Assembly: GCA_003342895.1 (NCBI GenBank)
Contig: PTFA01000304.1
Location: 434,001-498,000 of the forward strand
Length of the DNA stretch: 64,000 bases
Direction of reading: 5' to 3'
Source of the DNA: Casuarius casuarius
Taxonomy: Eukaryota > Chordata > Aves > Casuariiformes > Casuariidae
Under the pieces are notes generated by a model that ran no database searches, had not been told where the DNA came from, and saw nothing but the letters and a program-made list of their open reading frames with translations. Position numbers and translations under genes: made by a program. Each line of letters begins with the position of its first letter. Position 1 is the stretch's first letter. Of the stretch, positions 38,567 through 56,330 are shown in pieces.

Positions 38567-40879
38567 TTGTTGGGTTTTTTAGGAATTCATGATATGTTTG
38601 ACATAGCAGGATCTTGACACCTAAACTTGCATGAATACTTGAGTTCATGAAATGTGAGTTCATGTGTGTTCAATGAATTGTCTTCTCTTCTAGATTTCTT
38701 GATGCAAACTTACTGGCATAGACCACAAAGGCCTGTGGTTTCTTTATGCTAACTATTGGTGTAGCAGGTTAGCAGAGCAAATGGATTAGTATGTGAAAAC
38801 AGGGCAAAGGAAGTGAGTGTGACTCCTAAACTTAGCTTTTTGTGCAGGGTGGGTACCTGTTCAAAATATAGCCAACCATTGTAGATGATGAAAAGTTGAT
38901 GGACAGAGATCTGCAGCCCTGTGAGAGAAGGATGTGCTGTTGTTTTATTAATTTGCTCTCACCCTTAGAGAGGAGTGAATTGACTCTAGGCCAAATGTGA
39001 CCAAGTCACATTTGCCGTATTAGTCTAGTGTTGAAGTAATTTGTGCAACCTAGTAATTTGGCTGCTTTACTGAGTAAATGGAAACTCCAAGATGGAGACA
39101 TTTCAGATCCAAGTTCCCTTTCTCCCACAAATAAATCTCGGATGTCTTTCAAAAGATCATACGCTACTTTAGAGTTTAGAAATGATTTTAGGAACCAGAC
39201 TTTTTTGGGGGTTTTGTTTTTTTTTTTCCAAAGTGAGAAGGAAATCAGTATAACTTTGAAATGGGAAATAGATGTGCAATAGTATTATTAAGAAACTACA
39301 TCTCCTATTTTCCTTTTTTCTTTTCCCCTCCCAGTATCACCATGCTAGAGAACAATGTCCCTTTTGACTGCTGCCTTTGTACTGCAGTTGTCCATGGATA
39401 TGTGTGAAAGCTTTGCGCAGTAGAAAAACAGTACACATTAGGAAGTTCCAGGAAGAGTCCTTTTGCAACAATTCCTCTTGGAAATCAAATTCCGAATCTG
39501 TATATAAATGTCTGGAAAAGATTTACTTAGTTCCGTATTGGTTTTAGTCATAAGAAGGAAGAAAGTATACTTCCCCTTTTCTACGTTACATGAACTAGAA
39601 TATGGTAGCTGAGCATGAATAATTCTCATTATACACTCTGCCTTTTGGATTTTTTTTCCCCAAAACACAGGAAAACACTTATGACACAAACTTCTATATT
39701 GTGGTTTGCACTCGCTGTATTTCATTTCTGCAGTAAGACATGTACATGGCCAGTATTACATAGGATCACATTGTATGAGCCTGGGTTTGATACTGCCCCG
39801 TGAGCAATAGGATTTTCTTTATTTCCATTTCATATGCATACATGCAATTTAAAATTCTTGGCATAAGTGATTTGGAAACCTTCTGGCTGGGAAACCAGTC
39901 TCACTGGATTCCTGCTGCCTCTGTTTCATTATCTCTGCTTGTCCTTGTGATCAAGGCAAATGTTAAAGGTGAACATACAAAGATGCTAGAAAACTATTAT
40001 TTATACACATGTTGTCTGGAAGCTTCTGTTTCTTTTAATCCCTTTGAAAAGTCACTAGTAGAGCTATGCAGGCAATGGATTTTTGCCTGCATATGTTTAA
40101 TATTCATTGTAGGTTACCAGTGTCAGAGATCAGATTCATAATTCCTATACTGTCCCTTTTATCCTTTCACTAGCACAAAATGAGTACAAATTACTATCAT
40201 GTTGGATTTTCCTGTGGTGTAAAATACTGTGTGGCAAAGCCACTTAGGCTACGCTTTCAGAAGTGATTTAAGCTGGTCTGAGATCATGCTGTCATCAAAA
40301 GGAGTGTCCCTGCGCACACATTCCTGTCTCCTTCATTTTTCTGCTGCTGTCAGTCATGCAGCTGAGCAGCCAGTAATACCAGCAAACTGGCCAGGCTGAA
40401 AACCAGCCCTGTTTTGTAGGGTTTGTAGGGCTGCCAAATCAGCTTGGCTCAGTCTAGAAGACGTTCAAGGTACCTTTTTATCTGAGTACATTCCATTGCT
40501 TTTACGTTGTTCTCATTACTATATTTGAATTACTGAAAAAGGGCCTGCATGTATCTTTCTCATTTGTTTCCAGAAAGGATTTTCTGTCTAGATCACATTT
40601 TTAACACAGAAGCAGGGAAATAATCTATTTCTGCAGAAAAAAAAATACGCTCTGGGTTTAGGGGTGGGCTGTCCTTTGAAGGTGGTTGCTGCTGGGACAT
40701 AGAATCAGAGGGGATCTTATCCTCCTCCATATGGCTTTGCCTTGCGATATGGATCCTTTGAGGTAAGTTTGTCTGTGAGAAGGTATGTATGAATCCTTTC
40801 CCTCTGATGGAATCAGTTCTTCGTGTGAAGGCAGTTCTTCAGCACCAGTTCTTCATGTGGAGAACCTCACACAAATTAA

Positions 40880-40893
40880 GCCCCCTCTTGTGG
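40880..40893 (-). promoter_or_regulatory. CTCF-like motif (weak)
   Basis: The minus strand reads CCACAAGAGGGGGC, two mismatches from the CTCF core CCASYAGRKGGCRS. Confidence 0.25.
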
Positions 40894-43800
40894 CTTTTCC
40901 ACACAGAAGTTGAAAATGAATTGATTCCACCATATTTCTGAATAAACATATACACCTGTAACTTTTCTCCAAAAAGCTTTTATGTTTGCAGCTATTTCAT
41001 CTCTTTTGGGGGGATGATAGGTATTTGTCTCAGGATAGAAGATGATAATTTGTCAAAGTTTTGGTTTGTATTTCATATGCAACTAACCATTTTTACCAAA
41101 TCATGAGGGATTAGGTGAGAGGGATTTGTTGGCTGTTCCTTTAATCCGTTTTTCCTGAAATGAAGCAAGAAAAGCCCTAAGTATTAGAGGATTTAGAAAG
41201 ACTCCCCTGGTTGGCTGTTAAAGCATGGAAACAAATACAGGGATTTGGGGGTTTTGTACTGATCTGTGTTTTATTTTGGGTTGAACTGTTGCATGATACT
41301 AACAGATACCAAGTTAGAGTTTGTGAGTGGATGAAGAACAAAATGGCACTAAGCTGGAACTTAGAAAACTGCTGAATATCTAGATGAAACCAAGCTGTAG
41401 TTCCAGTAGATGTTTTGGGAGGCACAGCACAGCACAGTACAGGCTTAATCAGCACTTGATCACTTGTTCCTGCAACAACATTGCCTCCCCTGCAATACTA
41501 GCACAGCCTTTCTGTGATGTTTTTTTCCCCAGTTCCAGTTGTGGTTCGCTGTGCAGAGACATTAATACAGCTGTATTGTTCCCTTATAATGCTCATGTTG
41601 GGCTATGAAGAGATGTTCTGGTACAACACGAGTAGCAGCTCAAGAATGGGAATAAGTGACCAGACAGAGGATATGCTCCAGTCAGCGTAAGCAGTTTTGA
41701 CAAAAGTTGGGAAATCCCTTTTATAGAATACAGTTTGACAATATGGCTAACTCGATCCAGGCAGGTAGCTTCAGATAGTATAGAGCTCAGGAGTCTTAAC
41801 TGCTGTCTGCTACGTTTCTGTCACCTCCCTCTCACTGGCTCTAGCACAGACTTGACCCTATCCTGGGTCAAATGATGAGCCCAGACTTCACCTATGACAA
41901 GAAATTCTGGGGTACATTAGGTGTGGAGAAGGAGGGTGAAAGGTTTCAGAGGGACAGACCTGCTTGCTGAAGCAGTGGGAAGCAAACTGCTAGGACTCAA
42001 CACCAGGGGTGGAACTGCTAGTGCTGCACAGAGGAGAAAAGGTAAAGAATGCTGGCTATTTGGATGAACCACATTTATTTCTAGTTTTAGTCCCTCTCAT
42101 TGAAAAGAGAAAGCGATAATTAACTTACTACTGAAGTATCTGAATGCTAATCCATAGTGTAGTTTGAGCTCTGTCCTAACCTGGTAAAAACATCATGAAA
42201 ATTAACTAATTTGCAGCTAACACCATGTTTTCAGGATGTGATATATTGTGTAGAGGTGATATCTCCCCGTTACTGTCTCCTTTTGATACAAATCAGAAAT
42301 CTGTTCAAAATTACTTGCACAAAGCTTCTAGTAAAATGTGAGCAAGAACTAGAGGAGCTGATACTCTCCTACACCAAGAAAATGCTGTACTTCCTTTCTG
42401 AAAGGAAGGGGACTCTTTATTTACTTTAGAATGTATGTAGGAAAACATAGCCTAATGGTAACAGCCTCATATTCTGAATTGACCACTGATGGTGAAAGTG
42501 TGTTTATAGATGGGGTATTCATTAAGGGTTGTATAATGGAAATAATTGAAAAAGTATGTTTGGAAAAACCAATAGTGGAAGTTTTCTGCCAGTACATAAT
42601 CACAGGACCCATTTCATTTATCAGTTGCATTTAGCAGAATCATAAGCAGAGAGTCCCTGAAAGACCCATGGGAAGCAATCTCACCATGGGCTTCCACAGA
42701 TTTTATATTTTTTCTAGATGTCTGGTATGGTCCCTAAAACCATCTTGGGAGTGCCTGTGACTGGGCAGGCTTAAATGACAGAGTATTTTCTTTGATTTCA
42801 ATTCCTAGACAGATATTATCAACATATACAGGGAAAAGAGATGTCAGTCTTTATAGTGTAATACCAAATTCTTCATTATCAAAAAATAGACATGATATTC
42901 TCAAGATGCTACACAACCAACATAAAGAATTTTAACACTTAGGACATGCAATGTTTGTTTAAGCTCCCCCCTCCCCTTGTATTGCAAATAATCATTTTTT
43001 CCAATGTCCAGCTTTATTGTTTATAATTTTATCACTCCTTACAAAACTCAGGTTAAAAAGCAGTCTAGCCCTTGACAGCAGTCAAATACAGAAGCTACTA
43101 GAAATTACTTGGAAACAAAACATCTCAAATGAAATTTTTTTTCAAATAGAGACATGAATTATTTCCTAAAAGCAGAATGTGCTTCTTAATTACAAAGTGT
43201 AACACAGTTGGCTCTGGCTTGGAGCTACTGCCAAGATTTTAGATTGGTGTGTGTCAGTAATGACAGCTTTTTCCCCTACTGTCTTTTTTGAGTATAGTCA
43301 GAAATCTATAAAAGTGAAACTTTCTTGAACAAAACTCCTATTAAAATAAATGGAAGTTTTGTAAGAGCTAGCTGCTAATCTGCACCAAACGTTGGCCTTC
43401 TTCCTTGGAGATTTTTTCCTTGCTGACAGCAGTCAACGTTTCTTTCACTGAAAAACTGCTGAAAGGTTACAGATAGTCTAATGAATAAGAGATGTGTATC
43501 TGCTGAATTGCCTATGCCTATTTTAGGGTCACCATCTCCCACAACTAAATACTACATTCTGAGACCTCTCAAAATGCCAAGGCATTTTTAACATCCATTT
43601 GAAAACTCTCCAGTTACAAAAATCACTCACAGGGTATTAAGACTACAGTGGATTTAGAACTGACTGACAATCTTCTAGATAGAGCTCTGCATACTATGAT
43701 AGATTAATATGTTAACAATGTTTAGGAATAGTCTAATGAGGTGGAGGAGTCAAGCTCAAGGTAGGGCTCTTCAGCAAAAATTTAATCTCAATAGTTCTCA

Positions 43801-44610
43801 CTTAAGTATTTGCTACCAACTGAATATGGTAGTTTGTTTATCATTAAATAGTAACTTTTCTAAATAACTTCAGTGCTTGACATCCAGTGTGAACAATAAG
43901 ACTGCAGGAGAACCTGTCTTACTGAATCTGAGTCTGTCCACAGCTTGGCTAGTACTTCTGGCACCGGAAGAAGCTGCTAGAAACTTCACTGTCTGAAGTA
44001 ACCCGTTCTTGGGAAATTTCCCTCTCAACCTTTTTCAGTGAGGTCGTTATTATGCAGTTTTGAGTATGTATCAGTCACTTACTGTTTGAGAGTTTTGTCC
44101 ACAAAATAACGTCCTGCACTTTCCATGATTAAAAAACACAGTTTATTTCTACACCACTCAAGGCACTTTAAATACTATCTTGAACTGTAACAGAAAATGC
44201 TTGATAGAAGTGGCACAAATTTGTGTGACTTGTATTTGTCTGTGATGTATTTGTGATTGTTGCTATAACTGATTTTTTTTGGTTTTTTATTAATCTTATC
44301 ACTTCTGTTTTATTCTAAGGATGTGTAAGAAACAGGTCAGAACAGATGATTAAAAACCCTTTTTTGATTAAAATGATTAATGATTAAAAACAGCCCTTCT
44401 TAATATGGAAGTAAAGAGGCTGTGTTGTAACTGTTATAAAATAACTTCCAGACAGGGAACTTACAAAACAAGTTGGCTAAGGTCACCCAAAAGTTGGCCT
44501 GGGGGTGATATTGGTATGACTACTCATCCATCAGTTAAATAATACTTACACGTCATATCTTTCAATACACCATATTTGCATGTTATGCCAGTGCAGTTCA
44601 CAAAATCATT

Positions 44611-44624
44611 GCGCCCTCTAGTGA
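44611..44624 (-). promoter_or_regulatory. CTCF-like motif (good match)
   Basis: The minus strand reads TCACTAGAGGGCGC, which differs from the CTCF core CCASYAGRKGGCRS only at its first base. It lies 1.8 kb upstream of the PRELID3B start, between the AIG1-like and PRELID3B genes, where an insulator would be plausible. Confidence 0.45.
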
Positions 44625-44849
44625 TCTACAGATAATTGCTTTTAAAGAGTAAAACATTACACAAGCCAGTGATGTAACAGTTTAATAACTGTTATCCTCA
44701 GTTAACTAATGTTAGCCCATTTTACATAAGGCAGTTAATCTGCTGGATGTTAAAATCTCTGTAGAGACATCTAATTGCCAAGCCACTCTTTACATTAAAT
44801 TATCTCACCAGTCAGACTGGAACAATGCACTCAGGGTAGCCTTTGCCCT

Positions 44850-44965
44850 GCCTCACTCGATCGCAGGCAGCACCATCGACTGCCTCTGCCCTGTCCTCGT
44901 GGCACGGCTTGCCGCAACGCAGTCCCAGGAGCTCGACATGAGCAATTGCCATCTTCCGTTTCTCT
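44850..44965. other. Short CpG-retaining patch
   Basis: Around ten CpG dinucleotides are kept within about 110 bases of otherwise AT-rich, CpG-poor DNA. It may be a regulatory element or a young insertion. I recognise no repeat family. Confidence 0.35.
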
Positions 44966-46289
44966 TCCCTCTGCAATTCCTGTACTTAATTGCCCTTTTG
45001 TTTCTTTCCAGACTGGCCTTTCCCTCTCTATCCATTAAATAAGTTACTTGATTTCAAAGGCCAGGGATCAGGCTTGCCTAGCAGAAACCCTCTGTAGGTC
45101 CTCAAAATAAAGCTGCACGTTCATGAAAATGGTGAATGTTTGGTGCTAATTTTCCTGTTTTCTTCTAAGAGGCAGGCTTCTCTCCTACCCTCAGGTAAAC
45201 CTGATGACTGGAAAGAAATGAAGGCCTTACAGAGACTAAGAACAGCTAACCGTTTCAGCAGGCTAAACGTTTACTCTTTTGTTAATACTACATGGTGGCC
45301 TACATGAAGGGCGAAAGAAAAGATAAAATACAAATGACCTCAGTATGATTCTAGATGCTTTAAATGTAGTTTCAGGTCCTGATTCTGTTTCAATTTCTGT
45401 TGAAGTTTGACACTGGTTAGAAAGGGAATAAAGACGTCTTTAAATGTATGTACAAAAGTTATCTGATGAAAGAGATAAGCAAGTATAAGAAAATTAAAAT
45501 ATTAAAAGACAGTAAGTAGAAAAGCTAACTTTAATGAGTTGCCTTACCCAGTGAAGGTTACTTCTGTGATTCTGTGTCTTCAGCATTGCATCAGTACAAA
45601 ACACAGGTCCTAACTACACCCTAGACACCCGTTTTATTCCAGTTAATAGCATCATCCCTGAGTGGTTGTAAAGTACAAAGCAAGACTGCAGTGCTTCTCT
45701 GGGTACACTTGCAGTTATCGAGGAGGCAATATGTATTCTAATCAGGGTCAGAAGTACATCAGATAACAGATCCCAGGATCATTCCGTCTTTCTATAATTG
45801 CAGAGAAAGAACGTGAATGATGCAACAGATTATACTATGTTTTTTCATTGAAATTCACTTGTGAACCACAAAGTTAGTAGAAAATATATATGAATTCCAA
45901 CCTTAACTCATTAAGCCTTACAAAAACTAAGTGGTTATATTTATCAAGCCTTTGTGGTTCGCAAACCATAGGGGCGAAGTGCAGAGAGGAAAGTAACTTC
46001 GGGCGTTGGCCAGGCGGCCGCCTCCGCGGCGGCGGATCCGCCCCAAGCGACGCGAGCGCGCGCCCCACCCGCGCGTGGGCCCGGCCCGGCCCCTGCGCAC
46101 GCGCACCGAGCGCGGCACCTTCCGCCGCCCGGACACGGCGTCTTTCAAAGGGTACGTGCCCTCTGACGCCACGGCGCCGCCGCGCGGGGATTGGATGCCG
46201 GCACCTCGCGGCCCAGGGCGCCGCTGCGGCCCGTTTCTCGCCGTGCTGCGCAGGCGCAGCGGCCGCCGGCGGCCGTGCCTCGCCCGGAG

Positions 46290-46369
46290 NNNNNNNNNNN
46301 NNNNNNNNNNNNNNNNNNNNNNNNNNNNNNNNNNNNNNNNNNNNNNNNNNNNNNNNNNNNNNNNNNNNN
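46290..46369. other. 80-base assembly gap (Ns)
   Basis: Eighty consecutive Ns begin in GC-rich sequence and end 16 bases before the PRELID3B ATG. The missing bases are probably GC-rich 5' leader or promoter. Open frames running through the Ns are artefacts. Confidence 0.98.
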
Positions 46370-46385
46370 CCCCGCCGCCGCCGCC

Positions 46386-50336
<3,951 letters not shown>

Positions 50337-52620
50337 TAGTAAATATACTTATATTACTAAACAGGTTTAACAGTCTAACGCTTCTCTCCAAACCTAAATA
50401 TACGTATTTGTTCTTTAAAGGCATACCTGTGAATTAGGTACGTTTCAAATTACATTTGGAGAAAAGCTAAAATCTTACTAATGAGGCTGATGTGCAAAGC
50501 TTAATTAATATATTGGTTCTGCTGGACCGAACTTTGGTTACAGATGAAGAAATAATTTTCAAGTGTAGTTCCTGTATTTACATGAACACTAACTGATAAT
50601 GTTTTCAAATATGGAAGTCTCTTATAGAGCTGAGGCTGCACATGTTGGAGGAGACTGGCATGTTAGGTTGACTTCAGTGGAATTTTTATTTTTGTGTGAT
50701 TCAAGGACTACCTCTTTTGGGACCAAACCCAAAATTAAGCAGAATGGTTTGTTCCAGCATTGTTCTGTTTGTTAATTTTTGATAGTTGTGTGATACAACT
50801 TGGTTTAGCAGAAAGTTTATTACTTGAAGCTTGAAATACAAAAGAATGTACAAAATATTTTTTTGATAAACTTTTTAGCTCTTATTTGACTGGTTGATCT
50901 AACATGGTACTCAAACTGTTTTTACAGTCAGTATAGGTAAAACATACAAAATGTCTAACCTACTAAGGCCTAAATTCTTTTCCTAAATATGACATTGATG
51001 AACTGTGCATGCAGTAACTGAAGGTAGAATTTTATCTTAAACTTGTGGGATATGTATCTCCATTTCTAAAATCCCATTAAATAAAGGGATACACTAAGCA
51101 TAGAACATTAATATCTTGCAAGCTGCTAGGGCTTCTAAGAAAAGTAGGTGTTCACTTTGAAATACAGAAGAAACAGTTAAAGGACAAAAACATCTCAGTG
51201 GCTAAAAAGATACTTAAATGAAGCAGTATTAAAAATGTTAATGATACATCTGTTAACTTGACCATGCTCTGAAAATAACCTGTTATATCAACTGAGTATT
51301 GTGTTGTCCTTTAATTTAAACATAGTATCTTGAATAGAACATCCTGTTCTAATCCAAGTTTTGGAAGTTCCTCTGTCTTTTAAATTAATTTGCTCACAAA
51401 ACAAGTCTCACAAGTTTCTTGAAATGAAAGCCTTGAGAATAAAAAGTTTTATACAGTTTGAATTTGTTTCTTGGTACTAGCTATAGATTATTGGTACTAT
51501 CTCCAGTAATTAGCTGTGGGAGCTGAAAGGTTAGACTTTGCCATCCATATTTCATATTCTATCACTCCATTGGTAGTCCTCTTGACTTCAGTAGAGGCTA
51601 TCTGTCCCATAAGACTCCCTCTTTGTGAGAGAAAAATGGAAAAACACAGCCTGGAATTAGCCGATGATCTTGTGTTTTGGTGCAAGAGGCTCTTCCTGGA
51701 ATTTTGATTCTAAGCTTACAAGTAATCTCAAGTCTATTTCTTAGCCTTTAAGAACTGTAATGTCACCTGTTCTACCATATTTTATGTTGCATGCCATTTC
51801 TGTTATATCAGAGTTGCCTATTGAATAGTGTCTGCTAAACAGAGCACAGAGCTTGTTTTAAGTGGTGAATATAAGGGAACACAATCTTCCATAAAACCTT
51901 TTGTGTAGGAAAAAAAACAGGTAGCATATGTATGCCTTTTAAAATTTTAACTATTTTAAATATTTTTCTAAAAAGAAAGTTTGAGACTTTACCTTTGTAA
52001 TTGAAATCATTGAGGTTTGACATACTTTTACATAACATTATTACAACTGCAATAGCATTTCAACTTAAAAAAAAAAAATGTATGCGAAACTTCCGCGAAA
52101 CTGTACCATCACTTCTGTTAAAAAGAGATGCAATGCTTGAACCCATTTTTAATGTTTGTTTAGCCTTAAGCATCACTTAGTTCTGGGCATTTTATAGTCA
52201 ACTTCATCTTTTCCTAATTTATCTGCACTAAGGACTGCATAGTATGAACTCACTGTTTGACCTTGCACTGAAAAAAAAATTAGGCTATTTAATTTTTGCA
52301 AGAATCTAACAGCTTCTTGAAAGATCATGATTTTCTTTGTTCTCTTTTATTTTTATGGCTGCATTCTCATTCTGTCAGGGAGTATGGCTTTCTGTATGTG
52401 GTGCTTTTTTAATAAAATTTTATCTGAGTGTCTGGCTAGTTCCTAAAACTTCCTGATAAATTTGTGGTGGGGGTTTAACTGCTGGGTGAGCAATGTAGAA
52501 TGAGGGGGGTGAAGGTGAAGAAATGCTGTGGCTTTTAATATTTTTTTTATTATTTTTTTAACTCAGATGTCTATCCTACAATGCATATATTCAGTGGTAA
52601 TAAACCCATTTGCAGCTGCT
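50337..52620 (+). other. PRELID3B: Probable PRELID3B 3' untranslated region
   Basis: AATAAA signals occur at 51080-51085, 51438-51443, 52411-52416 and 52599-52604, with T/GT-rich sequence after the last two. Which ones are used cannot be decided from sequence. No other coding frame is credible here. Confidence 0.5.
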
Positions 52621-54337
52621 GTGGTCTCTTTTGTTTAATAACTCTGCTTTTTCTATAAATCTGATGTATTAACTAGCAACTAGATTTCTGAGCCTGCTAG
52701 ATCTTGTGGAAAGATCTTCACTCTACTTGGGCTGAGATTCATATGCTACAATTTACCTGTTAAGGAATGTGTCTTTTTACGTAAAATCTGCATGCACACT
52801 GTTAAGAGCAGAAGAGAACAAAATGTTTGGGTCTGGACAGTCATGTAAGAGCTTGCTCGTTTACACACAATTCTCAGGATCGGAGACTTTGCCTAAAGGA
52901 GTTTTGCTTGAGGTGGAGTGGTGTATTGGGCAGCAGTTACGAGGTATTTGCTATCCTGTAACAAGAGAAGGAAGGATGCCCCTGCCAGGTGCTCAATATG
53001 CCTGCATACTCACATTTTCTTATCTGCTTAAGCACATCAAATCTCCACAGTGGGTCTCCTCAGTAGTGCAGAGTGCGCTGCAGGGCTGCGTCATGGCTGG
53101 CAGTGCTGAGACGTGTGTACAGTAGCCATGGCTGATAACTGCAGCAAGTGTGACCTGAGCTAGCGCAAGGAAGCTGTGGCTTCAGGTGGTTGGAAGAACC
53201 GGAGGAGGTGGGAAAGAGAAAGAAGAAAACTGACCTACAGCTGGAGGGACAAAACTAATGAGAAAGGAAAGGGGGGTTCTGCCTGGTGGAGGGGCATGCT
53301 GTGAGTCTCTTAGGGTCCTTGTAAAATAAGCTGCATCCAGGAAAGCTACTTTTTAAAGGTTAAATTGCAGTAGCTGAAAGTCTGATGTCCTGGCAAGCTC
53401 AATGCCCTCTTCTGTTGAAACTGAACATCTGTATTATCTGTTGGTTGTAATGAAACTAAGTTTCTTCTCAAGTAGTCCCATGGACAGAGACACATGCCTA
53501 TGGAAAAATTCTTCTGAATGAAACTGCTTACCTGATTTATGTCAAAAGTTGAAACAAGGAGCTGGAAAATTACTTTTCTTCAGGTTTTATATAAGAATCG
53601 GACATACTAGTAGTGGGATTTTTGGTGTTAATTTAGTTTTAGTAAAGATTTTTAGCTGTTAATTGCACTTATGTTGCCCTTTACTACTTGATTTAAACAG
53701 GCTTGGTGTGGCTAAAACAACAGTAGATCAATTTGTTTCACATTAGCCACAAAGCATTCCAAGAAGAACAGATCTGTAGTGATTTAACCTTGTCTTGGTG
53801 TGTAGCTGTCTAGTTTCCATTTACCCATCTGTGCTATAAACTTTTAGCTTGTTGAGAGGTTTATGCAGTGTAAATCTTGTTAATAGCCTAATATTCTGGT
53901 GTTCTGAAAGGCACTACTGTTCAGTCTGAAATGATAAAAACTGCTACCACGGAAGAAAGCAAAGTCCTAAATTTACTGTGACACTGAAATGACTTGTGTC
54001 TGTATGAACACTCAAATACTACGCATTTGTTCAATCAGCAAATAAAAATGAAGTACTTCTTAAAGGTTTCACTTACCTGAGAAGTATTTCCTCTTGCTGA
54101 CAATGGGTGTCAGCACCAGTTCAGTTTTATAGCTGCTAACTGTAAATGTAAACCAGTTGTTAGTCATTATTTTGGAAAAAGACACTTAGAAGAAGCTTTA
54201 ACTGAGATTTTCTAGTGTTGCTGACTTGTCTGTTGTGGTCTGTAACTGCAGTTAAACTGTATGGTCTAGCCTATTTCCAACAAATCTTAAATAAGTAACC
54301 CTAAGCACCCAGCGTCTAGTAACTGCAACCTTTCAAA

Positions 54338-54353
54338 CCCCCCCCCCCCCCCC
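54338..54353 (+). repeat. C16 homopolymer
   Basis: Sixteen consecutive C. The length is prone to sequencing error. Confidence 0.9.
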
Positions 54354-55114
54354 GGCATTGACATGCTCTGAAGGAAAGATCATCAACCTGCAGAAGTTAA
54401 AGTTTATAGAACTGAAGAGTGTCTGTAAAGCTCATGTGAAAGCACTGAGTCATTTTGGAATCCTTCAGTTCCCTGAGCTGAAGGCTGTTCTTTCACTTGC
54501 ACAGGACGTTTTCTTTCTCAATTTTATAGCTTTCATTTATATATTGCCGTAAAATTGAATGCTTCTAAAGGTGCTGTTACATGTTTATGACTGAGCTGAA
54601 TTACTTGTTCTCTGTCACTGAAAGGAAACAGTCCCATGTCTGTCTGCCTGCCTTCTTGTTCTTGGCTGTGCCGTCCTGCTTCTCCTCTTCACTGGATATA
54701 GTGCTCTTCAGACCTTTTGCTGAGCCGGTTCAACTTGCTGAGTCAGGAAACTATGAATATGAGAAGTGATATAATATATATGCACCCCAGCAAGGTGGGA
54801 CACACTGGAATGGAAGGAGGAATGGAGGTTCTCCTCATCTATAGCAAGCTATTAAGTTGACTCAAATTGTATCATCTCTGCAATGTGTATTGTGATAATT
54901 TCATACTGCATCTACTAGAAAGTGTATTCAATACTGTAAAAAGTAACGGTTAATGTGGGAACGCTTAGTAATTCATCAGACTTCTGTGAATTTGTGGGGT
55001 TCAGGTTTTAGCTGGATTTTTTTATATATATATATAATTAAAGGTTTGTTTTTCAGCCCAGCAAGTCAGGCGGTAATTTTTAAGACATCAGATGATGGTC
55101 TGTAAAATTATAGA

Positions 55115-55128
55115 TGGCCCCCAGCTGG
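55115..55128 (-). promoter_or_regulatory. CTCF-like motif (weak)
   Basis: The minus strand reads CCAGCTGGGGGCCA, three mismatches from the CTCF core. Confidence 0.2.
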
Positions 55129-56283
55129 TGTCAATGCTTGGCAAAAGGTCAATTTAATTTTATTTCCTGTGTTGTTGTTATAACAGTAAAACTACATTTG
55201 TGTAAAATGGTAGTATTGCTAATTTAAACGCTAAAGATGTATTATCTCTCCCTTCACACAAACATACCACAAGAAGTACAACACAAGGTTTTTTTTTGCC
55301 ATTCTCTTTTTCTCCAAAAGTTCTTTAATTAACATGATTAAAAATGCTGAAATAAAAATAGTATCAGCTATGTATTCATCATCTGCTGGAGGATATAAAG
55401 TTGATAATACATGGATAAATATTTTCCTACTAACCATGGGCCCAATCTTTTTTCCATCAAATTCCAAAAATTTCCATCAATTCCAAAAAAAATTGCCCTT
55501 GAAATTGTGTACTTCAATATGCCTAGAACCTGTTGGACTTTGCAGACAGCCTGATAAGAAATCTGTTTTATAATATGGCCCAAATGTTGCAAGTAGCGTA
55601 ATTTGGTGAGTTCTTGTCAATGGCTTTTGGGGGAATATCTGGATATTATTAACCTGCAAGGTAACTGCTTTGGTTTATCTAGATTTGCTATGTTTTAAAC
55701 CCATTTGCATATAGTAGCCATAGTAAAATCCAGCAGGTAGGCTGTGAAATTAGGAGTTAGGAAGTGTGAGTTAGTACTGATACTTAGGATTTATCCATAT
55801 CATATAGTCTGCTATAGTATTCTGAATGATCTAGCTGAAGTGCTAGAAGCATTTTACTGTCTTAGCTTGATGCTCTATACAGGCTTATTTCCTCTGTTTG
55901 GAATTGTCAGTTTTGGGTAATATTCAGCAAGTGACATAATTTCTCTGCTTTTCTTGTGAAAGGATAGAAAGGACAAATGGAAGTAGGGTGGTACTGCATA
56001 GATATATTATTTCTCTATCTGCAAAGTGAGATACAATAATGTGTACAATTTTTACAAGCCCTTATTTATCCAAGACCTTAAGTGTCTCTTGCCTTTCAAA
56101 GAAACTTAGGCACCTATGAGACTTAGGAACTTCTGAAAAAGGGCCCTAGCCTGTGATGTCACCTGAGTGTTTTTGAAACTTTTATCCAATATTATTATAA
56201 TCTGTGAACAGAAAATTTTACATTATTGTGCTGTTTTATCATAACAACACTTTAAAAGTAACAAAGCTAACATAAAGGAAAAA

Positions 56284-56330
56284 GTTATTAAATACATTAA
56301 AATAGTTATTAAATGCATTAAAATAGTTAC
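56284..56330 (+). repeat. Short tandem duplication
   Basis: A unit of about 21 bases (AGTTATTAAATRCATTAAAAT) occurs twice in a row, followed by a partial third copy. Confidence 0.7.

Larger units (their letters stand above)
38566..46000. other. Intergenic stretch upstream of PRELID3B
   Basis: No coding frame shows family resemblance (the longest is 113 codons at 39800-40141, with no recognisable motif). Two CTCF-like motifs and a CpG-retaining patch are listed separately. Confidence 0.5.

Noticed and set aside
39800..40141. 113-codon plus-strand frame in the intergenic region
   Set aside because: Hydrophobic and Cys-rich but without motif, splice sites or conservation evidence.
52769..53125. 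118-codon plus-strand frame 3' of PRELID3B
   Set aside because: No family resemblance; ordinary chance length for a 64-kb window.
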